Assembly: GCF_051020955.1 (NCBI RefSeq)
Contig: NW_027476268.1
Location: 1-64,000, forward strand
Source of the DNA: Megalopta genalis
Taxonomy: Eukaryota; Arthropoda; Insecta; Hymenoptera; Halictidae
Direction of reading: 5' to 3'
Length of the DNA: 64,000 nucleotides
Shown: positions 50,798 to 61,259 of the stretch, piece by piece
Layout: the number at the start of each line of letters is the position of its first letter
Numbering within the stretch: the first letter of the stretch is position 1
The notes under the pieces: model-generated
Told to the model about the DNA's origin: nothing
What the model saw: only the letters and a program-made list of their open reading frames with translations
Database searches by the model: none
Translations under genes and position numbers: made by a program

Positions 50798-52092
50798 TTA
50801 ATAAGTATGTTCGTGAGCTAACGGCATTCCGAAGAAGTCTGGAAATTTTACTCTTCTACCGGAACGTGTTGTCGTTGGTACGTTTGAAGTGCCTTGTGCT
50901 TGTACTTCTGGTTGCAGGTTAGTCTTGTTGTGTTGTGTATTATTGTTTGCGGCATCTTTTAATAAATATGCTGGTTTCAGGCGGTCGATGGAGATTTTTG
51001 TATGTTTTCCGGTGATATCAAGGGTAAAATATTTTGTTGCGCGGTCGATTACTGTATATGGTCCATCGTATGGTGGCTGTAAGGGTTTTCTTACCGCGTC
51101 ATGGCGAACGAAGACTTGTTGCGACGTTGCTAGGTCTTTAAAAATAAAAGGCTTTTTCTCTCCGTGTTTAACCGGAGCTGTTGGTTTAATTTCCTTGATA
51201 TGCTGGCGTAGTTGTTTTACGAAATCATTGGTATCCTGTACTTTATGGTTTTCGAAAAATTCTCCTGGTAAACAGACACTTTCTCCATATACTAGCTCTG
51301 TTGAGCTTGCCTGTAGATCTTCTTTGGGTGCTGATCTAATGCCTAATAAAACAATAGGAAGTCGTTGGGTCCATTTGTTGTCTTCATGACACATGATTCC
51401 TGCTTTGAGTTGCCTATGGAATCGTTCAACCATTCCGTTGGCTTACGGGTGGTATGCAGTTGTCACAAGGTGTGAGGCGCCAATCAAACGGGTTAATTCT
51501 TTGAATAACTGTGAAGTCTTCCTTGGTCGGTTGTTATTCTCGCGGGGACTCCGAAGCGGCTAATCCAGTTCATAAAAACTTTTGCGACTGCTTCTGCGGT
51601 GATTTCTTCCACTGGCCAGGCTTCGGGCCATTGCGTGAATCGGTCCACGCACGTTACGCAGTACTTGAAACCTTCTGAGGATGTTATCGGGCCAACTATG
51701 TCCATATGAATGTGTTGGAATCTAGCGCTTGGTGTTTCGAATTTGCCTATAGGTGAAGACACGTGCTTAGATATTTTTGATTTTTGGCATTGTATGCATG
51801 TTCGAACCCATTGTGTGCAATCTTTCCGCATGGATGGCCACACAAACCTTTCTTGGATAAGTTTTATGGTGGCCCGTGTACCTGGGTGGGCTAATCCATG
51901 GATCCGTTGGAAAACCTTCTTGCGGAATGACGGTACGATATAAGGGCGGGCTCTCTGTGTAGAAATATCGCAGTAGATGTTGGCTTTACACGGTTCAAAG
52001 AAAATAGATTTTAGTTGTAGGTTTGTATCGGATTGCAATAAATGTTGTAGTTCTTCGTCATCGGTTTCTGCTGCGGCGAGAGCTGCAAGAAA
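50798..52092 (-). pseudogene. Integrase region of pol, broken by two frameshifts and a stop
   Basis: After a frameshift at about 52080-52092, the integrase frame runs to 51493. It has a zinc-binding H-x3-H-x29-C-x2-C module (RIHGLAHPG to CIQCQK) and two catalytic Asp (in HMDIVGP and TTDQGR). Just after TTDQGR, near 51510-51520, a second frameshift puts the frame into an early TAA. In the other frame the core continues, but it meets TAA at 51443-51445, immediately before NGMVERFHR, which holds the catalytic Glu. The last piece, 51433-50798, starts at ATG (MVERFHRQLK) and has 211 codons, including the C-terminal domain with YDGPYTVI and SIDRLKPAY. Indels could be sequencing errors, but the stop at 51443 is a substitution-type lesion. 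Confidence 0.9.
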
Positions 52093-53941
52093 TCTCTTCG
52101 ATTTCTTCGATTCTGGATAGAGCGTCTGCGACTACATTATTTATGCCCGAAATATGTTTTATGTCCGATGTGAATTGTGAAATGTAATCAAAGTAACGGA
52201 ACTGCCTTGGGGATTTTTCTTTCTTTTGGTTAAAAACATAAGTAAGCGGTTTGTGATCTGTGAATATGGTGAAGTTTCTGCCTTCTACAGCGTAAATGAA
52301 GTATTTTATGGCTTCGTAAATAGCGAGAAGCTCGCGATCGTACGCGCTATACTTAGCTTGAGTTTTTGTCAGGGGGCGAGAGAAAAATCCAAGGGGTTGC
52401 CAATCGTTGTTTGTCCTTTGTTGCAAAACGGCTCCTATCGCGTGGTCAGAAGCGTCCACAGTTATTGATAATGGAGCATTTATTGCTGGAAGTACCAACA
52501 GCGTGGCGTTGGCTAGGCCTTCTTTTATTGCGACGAAAGCTTGTTTGGCCTCTTCGGTCCAATTGATATGTTTGTTACCTGTCATTTTTGGGCCTGTCAG
52601 TAGGCCGTTAAGGGGCTTTTGTCGTGTCGCAGCTGCTGGCAGGAATCGACGGTAGAAGTTAACCATCCCAAGGAAACGGCGTAATTGTTTTACGGTTGTC
52701 GGCTGAGGGAAGTTTTTTACGGCGTCGACCTTATGTTCGGGTGGGCGAGTGCCCTTCTCGTCTACCTGGTAGCCCAGAAATTTGACCTGAGAGGCTCCGA
52801 ATACGCATTTGCTTGGGTTTATGACAATGCCATATTCCTTAAATCTTTTGAAAATAATCTCGAGGTGTTGCAGATGTTCGCTCGGGTTTGCGGAAGCTAT
52901 TAAAAAATCGTCGAGATAGGCGAAGACGAAATCCAAACCTCGCGTAACTTCGTCTATGAATCTCTGAAAAGTTTGAGCTATCTCGCAAAGGCCGAAGGGT
53001 CCGTATAAATATTCAAATAAACCAAAAGGTGTAATTACGGCGGTTTTTGGAATATCCTCCGCAGCTATCGGTATCTGGTGGTAAGCGCGCACGAGGTTGA
53101 TGGTTGAGAAGATTGTTTTCCCGTGTAGATTTTGTGAGAAATCTTCGATGCGTCGTATGGGATATCTATTCGGAATTGTTCGTTTATTCAACCCGCGGTA
53201 GCCGACGCAAGGGCGCCATTCTCCGTTTTTTTTCGTGACTATGTGCAACGGTGATGACCATGGGCTCTTAGAAGGTCGAATAATCCCTTGCTTGAGCAGC
53301 AGGTCAAATTCCGCTTTTGCTGCTTTATAGCGGTCCGGTGCGAGTCGTCGGACTTTGTGAGAGATAGGCGTTCCGGGGGTCGTTTCAATATGGTGCTCGA
53401 TACTGTGTTTTGCAGCGCTAGGCGTGCCCGCGGGATGTGTTATTTCACTGTATCGTGAAAGTAAGGCGTGATATTGCGTATCGCCGTGAATTGTCTTGAT
53501 TGTGACAAATTTGTCCCATACTATTGAGCATTGCGTAGTTCGCGATGTTGTGCCATCGACTAAACATCTGTTTTTGATGTCGACGAGTAACCCAAAATGA
53601 CCTAGGAAATCCGCGCCGATGATTGGTTTAGCGATATCTGTTACAATAAATCGCCATATTAACTCGCGACGTAGATCGAAGTCGACTCTCAGCGTAATTG
53701 TCCCGTATGTGGGGATCCTTGTACCGTTTGCCGCAAACATTTCGTAATTTGAGCGCGGCGGGTTCGTCGATAAGTACGTCCGAGGGTAAACGCTCACGTC
53801 CGCGCCAGTATCAATAAGGTATTGAATCCTTGACGCTTTTTCAGTGATAAAAAGGCGGCTTGTAGGGAACTCGTCATATGTTGCCGCGATTATTGACGAG
53901 GATTTGAGTTTCCCGGATTCGCGGTGCACGGAGAAATGCAT
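52058..53941 (-). CDS. pol: Pol: protease, reverse transcriptase, RNase H (RT active site damaged)
   Basis: The frame has 627 codons from the first ATG. Translation probably enters by -1 frameshift from gag instead, since a TAA lies just upstream of the ATG. Aspartic protease: DTG at residues 44-46 and a downstream IIGADFL. Reverse transcriptase: about residues 195-400, with YLDD at 342-345. The catalytic Asp of motif A is replaced: the motif reads FSTINLVRAYHQ, with Asn at 282 where gypsy elements have Asp. The usual DYR triplet is also altered (GYR at 247-249). RNase H: D496, E537, D562 and D606 occupy the expected catalytic positions. The frame ends about 20 residues after the DALSR motif because of a frameshift before integrase. 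Polymerase activity is unlikely. Confidence 0.93.
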   Translation of the reverse strand: MHFSVHRESGKLKSSSIIAATYDEFPTSRLFITEKASRIQYLIDTGADVSVYPRTYLSTNPPRSNYEMFAANGTRIPTYGTITLRVDFDLRRELIWRFIVTDIAKPIIGADFLGHFGLLVDIKNRCLVDGTTSRTTQCSIVWDKFVTIKTIHGDTQYHALLSRYSEITHPAGTPSAAKHSIEHHIETTPGTPISHKVRRLAPDRYKAAKAEFDLLLKQGIIRPSKSPWSSPLHIVTKKNGEWRPCVGYRGLNKRTIPNRYPIRRIEDFSQNLHGKTIFSTINLVRAYHQIPIAAEDIPKTAVITPFGLFEYLYGPFGLCEIAQTFQRFIDEVTRGLDFVFAYLDDFLIASANPSEHLQHLEIIFKRFKEYGIVINPSKCVFGASQVKFLGYQVDEKGTRPPEHKVDAVKNFPQPTTVKQLRRFLGMVNFYRRFLPAAATRQKPLNGLLTGPKMTGNKHINWTEEAKQAFVAIKEGLANATLLVLPAINAPLSITVDASDHAIGAVLQQRTNNDWQPLGFFSRPLTKTQAKYSAYDRELLAIYEAIKYFIYAVEGRNFTIFTDHKPLTYVFNQKKEKSPRQFRYFDYISQFTSDIKHISGINNVVADALSRIEEIEEISCSSRRSRNR

Positions 53942-54594
53942 TTTATGGCTTTATCCGCGAAGCGTGCGTGGTACCAACACATACCTTGCTTACCACGACT
54001 ATGGCTACGTTGCCGTGATCTGCCTCGCGTGAAGTTTTTAGTGCGTGGTCGGGCTTCTCTTTCGTTTAATATTGCTCTCAGCGTGGCTACTTGACGCGTT
54101 AAAGCTTCTACTTGCTGCGCCAAATTGTTGTCCGGGGCGGGTGTCCTGTCGATGCTGGCTACGTGTGCTCTCGGTGTGAGTATCACTATTTGGTCGGCGA
54201 GTAGGCCGAGTTTCTCCAACGTCGTATCCGTGTGCGTAGCGAGGATTGCTCGTACATGCGTCGGCAACCGGTTGAGACATATAGTTCGAACTATATTGTC
54301 CGGCACTGAATTTTCCAGCCCCCTTAGGTACCGCAAAAACTGTGAAGGTTTCCGGTCCCCCATTTCTTCTCGCTCCAGGAGTCGCTGAAGACGCGATTCG
54401 TTCGACTGCGAGAGGCGCGATATGAGCGTCTCTTTCAAAATTTTGAAGGGATTTTCAGCTGGCGGGTTGATAATTAGATCGTGTACCTCGGTTGCATACT
54501 TGGTTTCCAAGTTCGAGGCTGTGTACCAGAACTTTTTATTCTCGCATTTTATTCCCGCTATGAGAAACTGTCCTTCCAGTTGTGCAAACCACAT
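53890..54594 (-). CDS. gag: Retrotransposon Gag (interrupted N-terminus)
   Basis: The frame encodes 234 residues from an ATG that begins MWFAQLEGQF. It is a capsid-type gag common in arthropod gypsy-like elements. Recognisable segments are WFAQLEGQF near the start, KYATEVHDLI, a charged LLEREEMGDRKPSQFLRYLR stretch around residues 70-90, and a basic RGRSRQRSHSRGKQG stretch before a possible zinc-binding CWYH-x9-C-x3-C tail. The frame continues upstream through PEVPA to an in-frame TAA at 54637-54639. Further upstream the same frame is open back to an ATG at 54688-54690. The native N-terminus was thus probably longer, and this copy carries a nonsense mutation. Downstream initiation could still give the listed product. 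It overlaps pol by 52 bases in a different frame. Confidence 0.85.
   Translation of the reverse strand: MWFAQLEGQFLIAGIKCENKKFWYTASNLETKYATEVHDLIINPPAENPFKILKETLISRLSQSNESRLQRLLEREEMGDRKPSQFLRYLRGLENSVPDNIVRTICLNRLPTHVRAILATHTDTTLEKLGLLADQIVILTPRAHVASIDRTPAPDNNLAQQVEALTRQVATLRAILNEREARPRTKNFTRGRSRQRSHSRGKQGMCWYHARFADKAIKCISPCTANPGNSNPRQ
53908..53914 (-). promoter_or_regulatory. -1 ribosomal frameshift slippery site GGGAAAC
   Basis: In the gag frame the element strand reads CCG GGA AAC, which fits the X-XXY-YYZ slippery pattern G-GGA-AAC. A slip of -1 gives GGG AAA CTC, which is the pol frame (Gly-Lys-Leu at pol residues 10-12). The site lies inside the gag/pol overlap, 16 bases before the gag stop codon. 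I did not identify a stimulatory pseudoknot. Confidence 0.8.
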
Positions 54595-54636
54595 AGCTGG
54601 TACCTCGGGGGTGAAGTTAGGTACGCGTATATTAAT

Positions 54637-54690
54637 TTAATTTACCTCTACACCGGTGGCGGTAGTTTGGATGGGGCTGGCGTCCGTCAT
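54637..54690 (-). pseudogene. Severed N-terminal start of gag
   Basis: An ATG at 54688-54690 opens 17 codons in the same frame as gag and then meets TAA at 54637-54639. No other stop lies between it and the MWFAQ start. Its position and frame suggest that this is the original gag start, cut off by a single stop codon. Confidence 0.65.
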
Positions 54691-54826
54691 TTCGTATGAA
54701 TTAAAAAAAATAAAGTTCACACTGTTTGTATAACACCACTCGGATCGCGAAGTTCGTATGTTGCCGAACGAGATGTCACTAAGAGTTACTAAGTTCTCGG
54801 TTATCACGCACTCGCGGTACTCTCGG
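54691..54826 (-). other. Retrotransposon 5' leader
   Basis: This is the stretch between the primer-binding site and the upstream gag ATG. An open frame passes through it in the gag register, but it shows no protein signature. It is probably the untranslated leader. Confidence 0.6.
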
Positions 54827-54844
54827 ATCACGTCGGGGTCACCA
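54827..54844 (-). promoter_or_regulatory. Primer-binding site for tRNA-Trp
   Basis: The plus strand reads ATCACGTCGGGGTCACCA, which is the 3' end of eukaryotic tRNA-Trp including the added CCA. The element strand is therefore an 18-base complement that can prime minus-strand DNA synthesis. It starts one base inside the 5' LTR boundary. The same 18-base primer site is known from avian retroviruses, which also use tRNA-Trp. Confidence 0.9.
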
Positions 54845-54845
54845 G

Positions 54846-55296
54846 TTTGTCGCAGGGGTTACTGCGACGGTTTGTATAAAATAATCCGAGAGTTTTTTTG
54901 GTTTTTATATAACGAGAACTTTAATATAACTTGTAACAAAGGCGATGAGGTACAGTGTGTAGAAGGTAAAGGTAAACGAGTGACGGATGATACAGAAATA
55001 TGGACACGTTGAGAGTCGGAGGAAAACTTGCTAACTGACTTCTCTCGGTCGAGAGGTCCTCGTATTTATTGGTAGGGAAAGTCCTTGAAATTGTTAAGGG
55101 AAAGTCCTCGGGAAGGGCGAAGGCCTTTCCCGAAGATTTTCCGACCGGGGTGATCCGGGACCTATGGTCCGAAGCTGTGTCCCAACGTTTTTATTGTTTT
55201 ATTGCGGGGTGTACGCCTTGCGTCGAGAAAACCCGAAAAAGGCATGTGTACACCCCGCTTTTGAAGGACGTGTCTTTTTATGTCTGGTCCGCCACA
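54846..55296 (-). repeat. 5' LTR of the retrotransposon
   Basis: This is the second LTR copy, at the 5' end of the element. It carries the same features: AATAAA on the minus strand at 55190-55195 and 55198-55203, and inverted-repeat arms at 55204-55214 and 55248-55258. The promoter should lie here, but I cannot place a start site. Divergence from the other LTR of about 1.6% implies a moderately recent insertion. Confidence 0.95.
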
Positions 55297-55300
55297 ATTT
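55297..55300. other. Target-site duplication, right copy (ATTT)
   Basis: ATTT directly follows the 5' LTR and continues as ATTTGAAGCTAAAC, in phase with the array monomer. Confidence 0.8.
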
Positions 55301-58300
55301 GAAGCTAAACTTTCTATATTCTATTGATTTGAAGCTAAACCTTCTACCTCTTATTGAATTGAAGCTAAACCTTCTACATCGCATTGATTTGAAGATAAAT
55401 CATGTGTTTCGCATGGATTTGAAGCTAACTCGTTAGTTTCGCATGCAGTTGTAGCTAAATAATGAATATCACAAGTATTTGTAGCTAAACCATTTGATTC
55501 GCATGGATTTGAAGCTAAGCCTTCTACTTCGCATTAATTGGAAGATAAATCACGTGTTTTGCATGGATTTGAAGCTAAACCTTCTACATCGCATTGATTT
55601 GAAGCTAAATCATGTGTTTCGCATTGATTTGAAGCTAAATCATGTGTTTCGCATGCAGTTGAAGCTAAATCATGTCTTTCACATGTATTTGAAGATGAAC
55701 CATTTGAATTGCATTGATTTGAACCCGAGCCTTCTACTTCGCACTGATTTGCAGCTAAATAATGTGTTTCGCATGGATTTGAAGCTAATCCTTCTACAAC
55801 GCATTGATTTGCAGCTAAATCACGTGTTTTGCATGGATTTGATGCTAACTCGTTTGTTTCCCCTGCATTTAAAGCTATATCAGTTATATCAGAAGTATCT
55901 GATGCTAAATCATTTGTTTCGCATGGATTTGAAGCTAAACCTTCTACATCGCATTGATTTGCAGCTGAATCATGTGTTTCGTATGGATTTGAAGCTAACT
56001 CGTTCGTTTCGCCTGTATTCGAAGCTATATCTCTTATATCGCAAGTATTTGAAGCTAAATAATGTGTTTCGCATGGATTAGAAACTAACTCGTTCGGTTC
56101 GCCTACAGTTGAATCTACATGACTTATATCGCTAGTATTTGAAGCTAAATCATGTGTATCGCGTGGATTTTGAAGCTATCTCGCTTGATTAGTCTTCATT
56201 TGAAGCTATATCACTTACACCACAAGTGTTTGAAGCTAAATCATTAGTTTCGCATGGATTTGAAGCTAAACCTTCTTCATCGCATTGATTTGCAGATAAA
56301 TCATGTGTTTCGCATGCAGTTGAAGCTAAATCATGTCTTTCACATGTATTTGAAGATGAACCATTTGAATTGCATTGATTTGAACCCGAGCCTTCTACTT
56401 CGCACTGATTTGCAGCTAAATAATGTGTTTCGCATGGATTTGAAGCTAATCCTTCTACATCGCATTGATTTGCAGCTAAATCATGTGTTTTGTATGGATT
56501 TGATGCTAACTCGTTTGTTTCCCCTGCATTTGAAGCTATATCAGTTATATCAGAAGTATCTGATGCTAAATAATTTGTTTCGCATGGATTTGAAGCTAAA
56601 CCTTCTACGTCGCATTGATTTGAAGCTAAATCATGCGTATCGCATGGATTTTGAAGCTAACACGATTGATTAGTCTTCATTTGAAGCTATATCACTTACA
56701 CCCCAAGTGTTTGAAACTATATCATTTGTTTCACATGGATTTGAAGCTAAACCTTCTACATCGCATTGATTTGAAGCTAAATCATTTGTTTCGCATGGAA
56801 TTGAAGCTACCTCGTTTGTTCCTTCTGCTTTTCAAGCTATATAACTTATATCGCAAGTATTTGAACCTAAATCATACGTGTCGCATGGATTTCAAGCTAA
56901 ACCTTCTACATCGCATTGATTTGAAGCTAAATCATGTATATAGCATGGATTTGAAGGTAACTCGTTTGTTTTGCATGCAGTTGTAGCTAAATAATGTATA
57001 TCACAAGCATTTGTAGCTAAACCATTTGTTTCGCATGGATTTGAAGCTAACTCGTTCGTTGCGCATGCAGTTAAATCTAAATAACGTATATCACAAGTAT
57101 TTGAAGCTAAACCATTTGATTCGCATGGATTTGAAGCTAAGCCTGCTACTTCGCATTAATTGGAAGATAAATCACGTGTTTTGCATGGATTTGAAGCTAA
57201 ACCTTCTACATCGCATTGATCTGAAGCTAAATCATGTGTTTCGCATTGATTTGAAGCTAACTCGTTCGTTTTGCTTGCAGTTGAATCTACATCACTTGTA
57301 TCGCAAGTGTTTGAAGCTAAATCATGTGTATCGCGTGGAATTGAAGCTACCTCGTTTGTTCCTACAGCTTTTAAAGCTATATCACATATATCGCAAGTAT
57401 TTGAAGCTAAATCATATGTGTCGCATGGATTTGAAGCTGAACCTACTACATAGCATTGACTTGAAGCTAAATCTTGTGTATGGCATGGATTTGAAGCTAA
57501 ACCTTCTACATCACATTGATTTGCAGCTAAATCATATGTGTCGCATGGATTTGAAGCTGAACCTACTGCATCGCATTGATTTGAAGATAAATCATGTGTA
57601 TCGCGTGGATTTTGAAGCTAACTCGTTTGATTAGTCTGCATTTGAAGCTATATCACTTATACCCCAAGTGTTTGAAGCTAAATCATTTGTTTCGCGTGGA
57701 TTAGAAGCTAAACCTTCTACATCACATGGATTTGCAGCTAAATCATGTGTTTCGCATGGATTTGAAGCTAACTCGTTCGTTTCGCCTGCAGTTGAATCTA
57801 CATCACTTATATCGCTAGTATTTGAAGCTAAATCATATGTGTCGCATGGATTTGAAGCTGAACCTACTACATCGCATTGATTTGAAGCTAAATCTTGTGT
57901 ATCGCATGGATTTGAAGCTAAACCTTCTACATCACATTGATTTGCAGCTAAATCATGTGTTTCGCATGGATTTGAAGCTAACTCGTTCGTTTCGCCTGCA
58001 GTTGAATCTACATCACTTATATCGCTAGTATTTGAAGCTAAATCATATGTGTCGCATGGATTTGAAGCTGAACCTACTACATCGCATTGATTTGAAGCTA
58101 AATCTTGTGTATCGCATGGATTTGAAGCTAAACCTTCTACATCGCATTGATTTGTAGCTAAATCATTTGTTTCGCATGTATTTGAATCTAAGCCTTGTCC
58201 TTCGAATTGTTTTGAAGCTAAATCATGTGTTTCGTATGGATTTGAAGCTAAACCTTCTACGTCACATTGATTTGAAGCTAAACCTTCTACATTCTCTTGA

Positions 58301-60059
58301 TGTGAAGCTAAACCTTCTTCCTCTTATTGTTTTGAAGCTAAACCTTCTACATCGCATTGATTAGAAGTTAAATCATGTGTCGCGCATGGATTTGAAGCTA
58401 ACTCGTTAGTTTCGCATGCAGTTGTAGCTAAATAATGTATATCACAAGTATTCGTAGCTAAACCATTTGTTTTGCATGGATTTGAAGATAAGTCTTCTAC
58501 TTCGCATTCATTTGAAGCTAAATCATTTGTTTCGCATGGATTCGAATCTAAGCATTGTACTTCGAATTGATTTGAAGCTAAATCATGTGTTTCGTATGGA
58601 TTTGAAGCTACGCCTTCTACTTCGCATTGATTTGAAGCTACCTCGTTTGTTCCTACAGCTTTTCAAGCTATATCACTTATATCGCAAGTATTTGAAGCTA
58701 AATCATATGTGTCGCATGGATTTGAAGCTGGACCTTCTACATCGCATTGATTTGAAGCTAAATCTTGTGTATCACATGGATTCGAAGCTAAACCTTCTAC
58801 ATCACATTGATTCGCAGCTAAATCATGTGTTTCGCATGGATTTGAAGCTAAACCTTCTACATCGCATTGAATTGCAGCTGAATCATGTGTTTCGCATGGA
58901 TTTGAAGCTAGCACGTTCGTTTCGCCTGTATTCGAAGCTATATCACTTATATCGCAAGTATTTGAAGCTAAATCATGTGTTACGCTTGGACTTGAAGCTA
59001 AACCTTCTACATCGCATTGATTTGAAGCTAAATCATGTGTCTGCATGGAACTGAAGCTATCTCGTTTGTTCCTACAGCTTTTGAAGCTATATCACTTATA
59101 TCGCAAGTATTTGAGCTAAATCATATGTGTCGCATGGATTTGCAGCAGAACCTACTACATCGCATTGATTTGAAGCTAAATCTTGTGTATCGCATGGATT
59201 TGAAGCTAAACCTTCCACATCACATTCATTTGAAACTAATTCATGTGTTTCGCATGGATTTGAAGCTAACTCGTTCGTTTGGCCTCCAGTTGAACCTACA
59301 TCACTTATACCCAAAGTGTTGAAGCTAAATCATTTGTTTCGCGTGGATTTGAAGCTAAACCTTCTACATCGCATTGATTTGAAGCTAAATCATGTGTATC
59401 GCATGGATTTGAAGCTAACTCTTTTTTTTCGTATGTAGTTGTAGCTAAATAATGTATATCACAAGTATTTGTAGCTAAACCATTTGTTTTGCATGGATTT
59501 GAAGCTAAGCCTTCTACTTCGCATTCAATTGAAGCTAAATCATGTGTTTCGAATGGATTTGAAGCTAACTCGTTTGTTTCGCATTCAGTTGTAGCTAAAT
59601 AATGTATATCACAAGTATTTGTAGCTAAACCATTTGTTTCACATGGATTTGAAACTAAGCCTTCTACTTCGCATTAATTGCAAGTTAAATCACGTGTTTT
59701 GCATGGATTTGAAGCTAACTCGTTTGTTCCGCATGCAGTTGTAGCTAAATAATGTATATCACAAGTATTTCTATCTAATCCATTTGTTCCGCATGGATCT
59801 GAAGCTAAGCCTTCTACTTCGCATTGATTGAAGTTAAATCATTTATTTCGCATGGAATTGAAGCTTCCTCGTTTGTTCCTCCAGCTTTTGAAGCTATATC
59901 ACTTATATCGCAAGTATTTGAAGCTAAATCATATGTGTCGCATGGATTTGAAGCTGAACCTTCTACATCGCATTGATTTCAAGCTAAATCATGTGTCTCG
60001 AATGGAATTGAAGCTACCTCGTTTGTTCCTACAGCTTTTGAAGCTATATCACTTATATC
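55297..60059. repeat. Array block right of the retrotransposon
   Basis: Ordinary monomers. Modules at about 55660-55940 recur at about 56310-56590 (TTGAACCCGAGCC, then GATGCTAACTCG, then AGTTATATCAGAAG). 57540-57870 and 57830-58060 repeat a block of about 210-240 bp. Irregular GATTTTG monomers occur near 56168, 56649 and 57608. No unique sequence. Confidence 0.75.
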
Positions 60060-61259
60060 GCAAGTATTTGAAGCTAAATCATACGTGTCGCATAGATTTG
60101 AAGCTGAACCTTCTACATCGCATCGATTTGAAGCTAAATCATGTGTTTCGTATGGATTTGAAGCTAAACCTTCTACATCCCATTGATTTGCAGCTAATTC
60201 ATGTTTCTCGCATGGAATTGAAGCTACCTCGTTTGTTCCTACAGCTTTTGAAGCTATATTACTTATACCGCAAGTATTTGAAGCTAAATCATATGTGTCG
60301 CATGGATTTGAAGCTGAATCTACTACATCGCATTGATTTGAAGGTAAATCTTGTGTATCGCATGGATTTGAAGCTAAACCTTCTACATCGCATTGATTTG
60401 AAGCTAAATCATGTGAATCGCATGGATTTGAAGCTAACTCGTTAGTTTCGCATGCAGTTGTAGCTAAATAATGTATATCACAAGTATTTGTAGCTAATCC
60501 ATTTGTTTCGCATTGATTTGAAGCTACGCCTTCTACTTCGCATTGATTTGAAGCTAAATCATTTGTTTCGCATGGAATTGAAGCCACCTCGTTTGTTCCT
60601 CCAGCTTTTGAAGCTATATCACTTATATCGCAAGTATTTGAAGCTAAATCATATGTGTCGCATGGATTTGAAGCTGAACCTTCTACATCGCATTGATTTG
60701 AAGCTAAATCTTGCGAATCGCATGGATTTGAAGCTAAACCTTCTACATCGCTTTGATTTGCAGCTAAATCATGTGTTTCGCATGGATTTGAAGCTAACTC
60801 GTTCGTTGCGCATGCAGTTAAATCTAAATAACGTATATCACAAGTATTTCAAGCTAAACCATTTGATTCTCATGGATTTGAAGCTGAGCCTTCTACTTCG
60901 CATTAATTGGAAGATAAATCACGTGTTTTGCATGGATTTGAAGCTAAACCTTCTACATCGCATTGATTTGAAGCTAAATCTTGTGTATCGCATGGATTTG
61001 AAGCTAAACCTTCTACATCGCATTGATTTGAAGATAAATCGTGTGTTTCGCGTGGATTTGAAGCTAACTCGTTAGTTTCGCATGCAGTTGTAGCTAAATA
61101 ATCTATATCACAAGTATTTGTAGCTAAACCATTTGTTTCGCATGTATTTGAAGCTACGCCTTCTACTTCGCATTGATTTGAAGCTAAATCATTTGTTTCG
61201 CATGAACTTGAAGCCACCTCGTTTGTTCCTCCAGCTTTTGAAGCTATATCTCTTATATC
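60060..61259. repeat. 1200-bp (40-monomer) unit, copy 1
   Basis: The unit repeats with an exact 1200-base offset (for example 60503 and 61703). It begins before the monomer ATCATACGTGTCGCATAG. A few substitutions separate the copies. Because its length is a multiple of 30, both phase and reading frame are kept. Confidence 0.85.

Larger units (their letters stand above)
50144..55296 (-). mobile_element. Ty3/gypsy-class LTR retrotransposon, inactivated
   Basis: This is a full-length element of about 5153 bp with two LTRs of about 450 bp, transcribed right to left. In element order it has a 5' LTR, a tRNA-Trp primer site, gag, a -1 slippery site, protease, RT, RNase H, integrase, a purine tract and a 3' LTR. 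The order RT-RNaseH-integrase is that of Ty3/gypsy, not copia. It sits in one repeat monomer with ATTT on both sides. Lesions are an early gag stop, a catalytic Asp to Asn change in RT, a frameshift before integrase, a frameshift inside integrase and a nonsense codon in integrase. There is no env-like frame. The gag type, with a CWYH...KCISPC tail, is common in arthropod genomes. Assignment to a named family would need a repeat-library search. Confidence 0.97.

Noticed and set aside
54827..54844. A tRNA-Trp gene fragment
   Set aside because: Only the last 18 bases of the tRNA, including the post-transcriptional CCA, are present, and they abut the LTR. This is a primer-binding site.
50366..54880. 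Plus-strand open frames inside the retrotransposon
   Set aside because: They lie opposite gag, pol and the LTRs and show no domain of their own.
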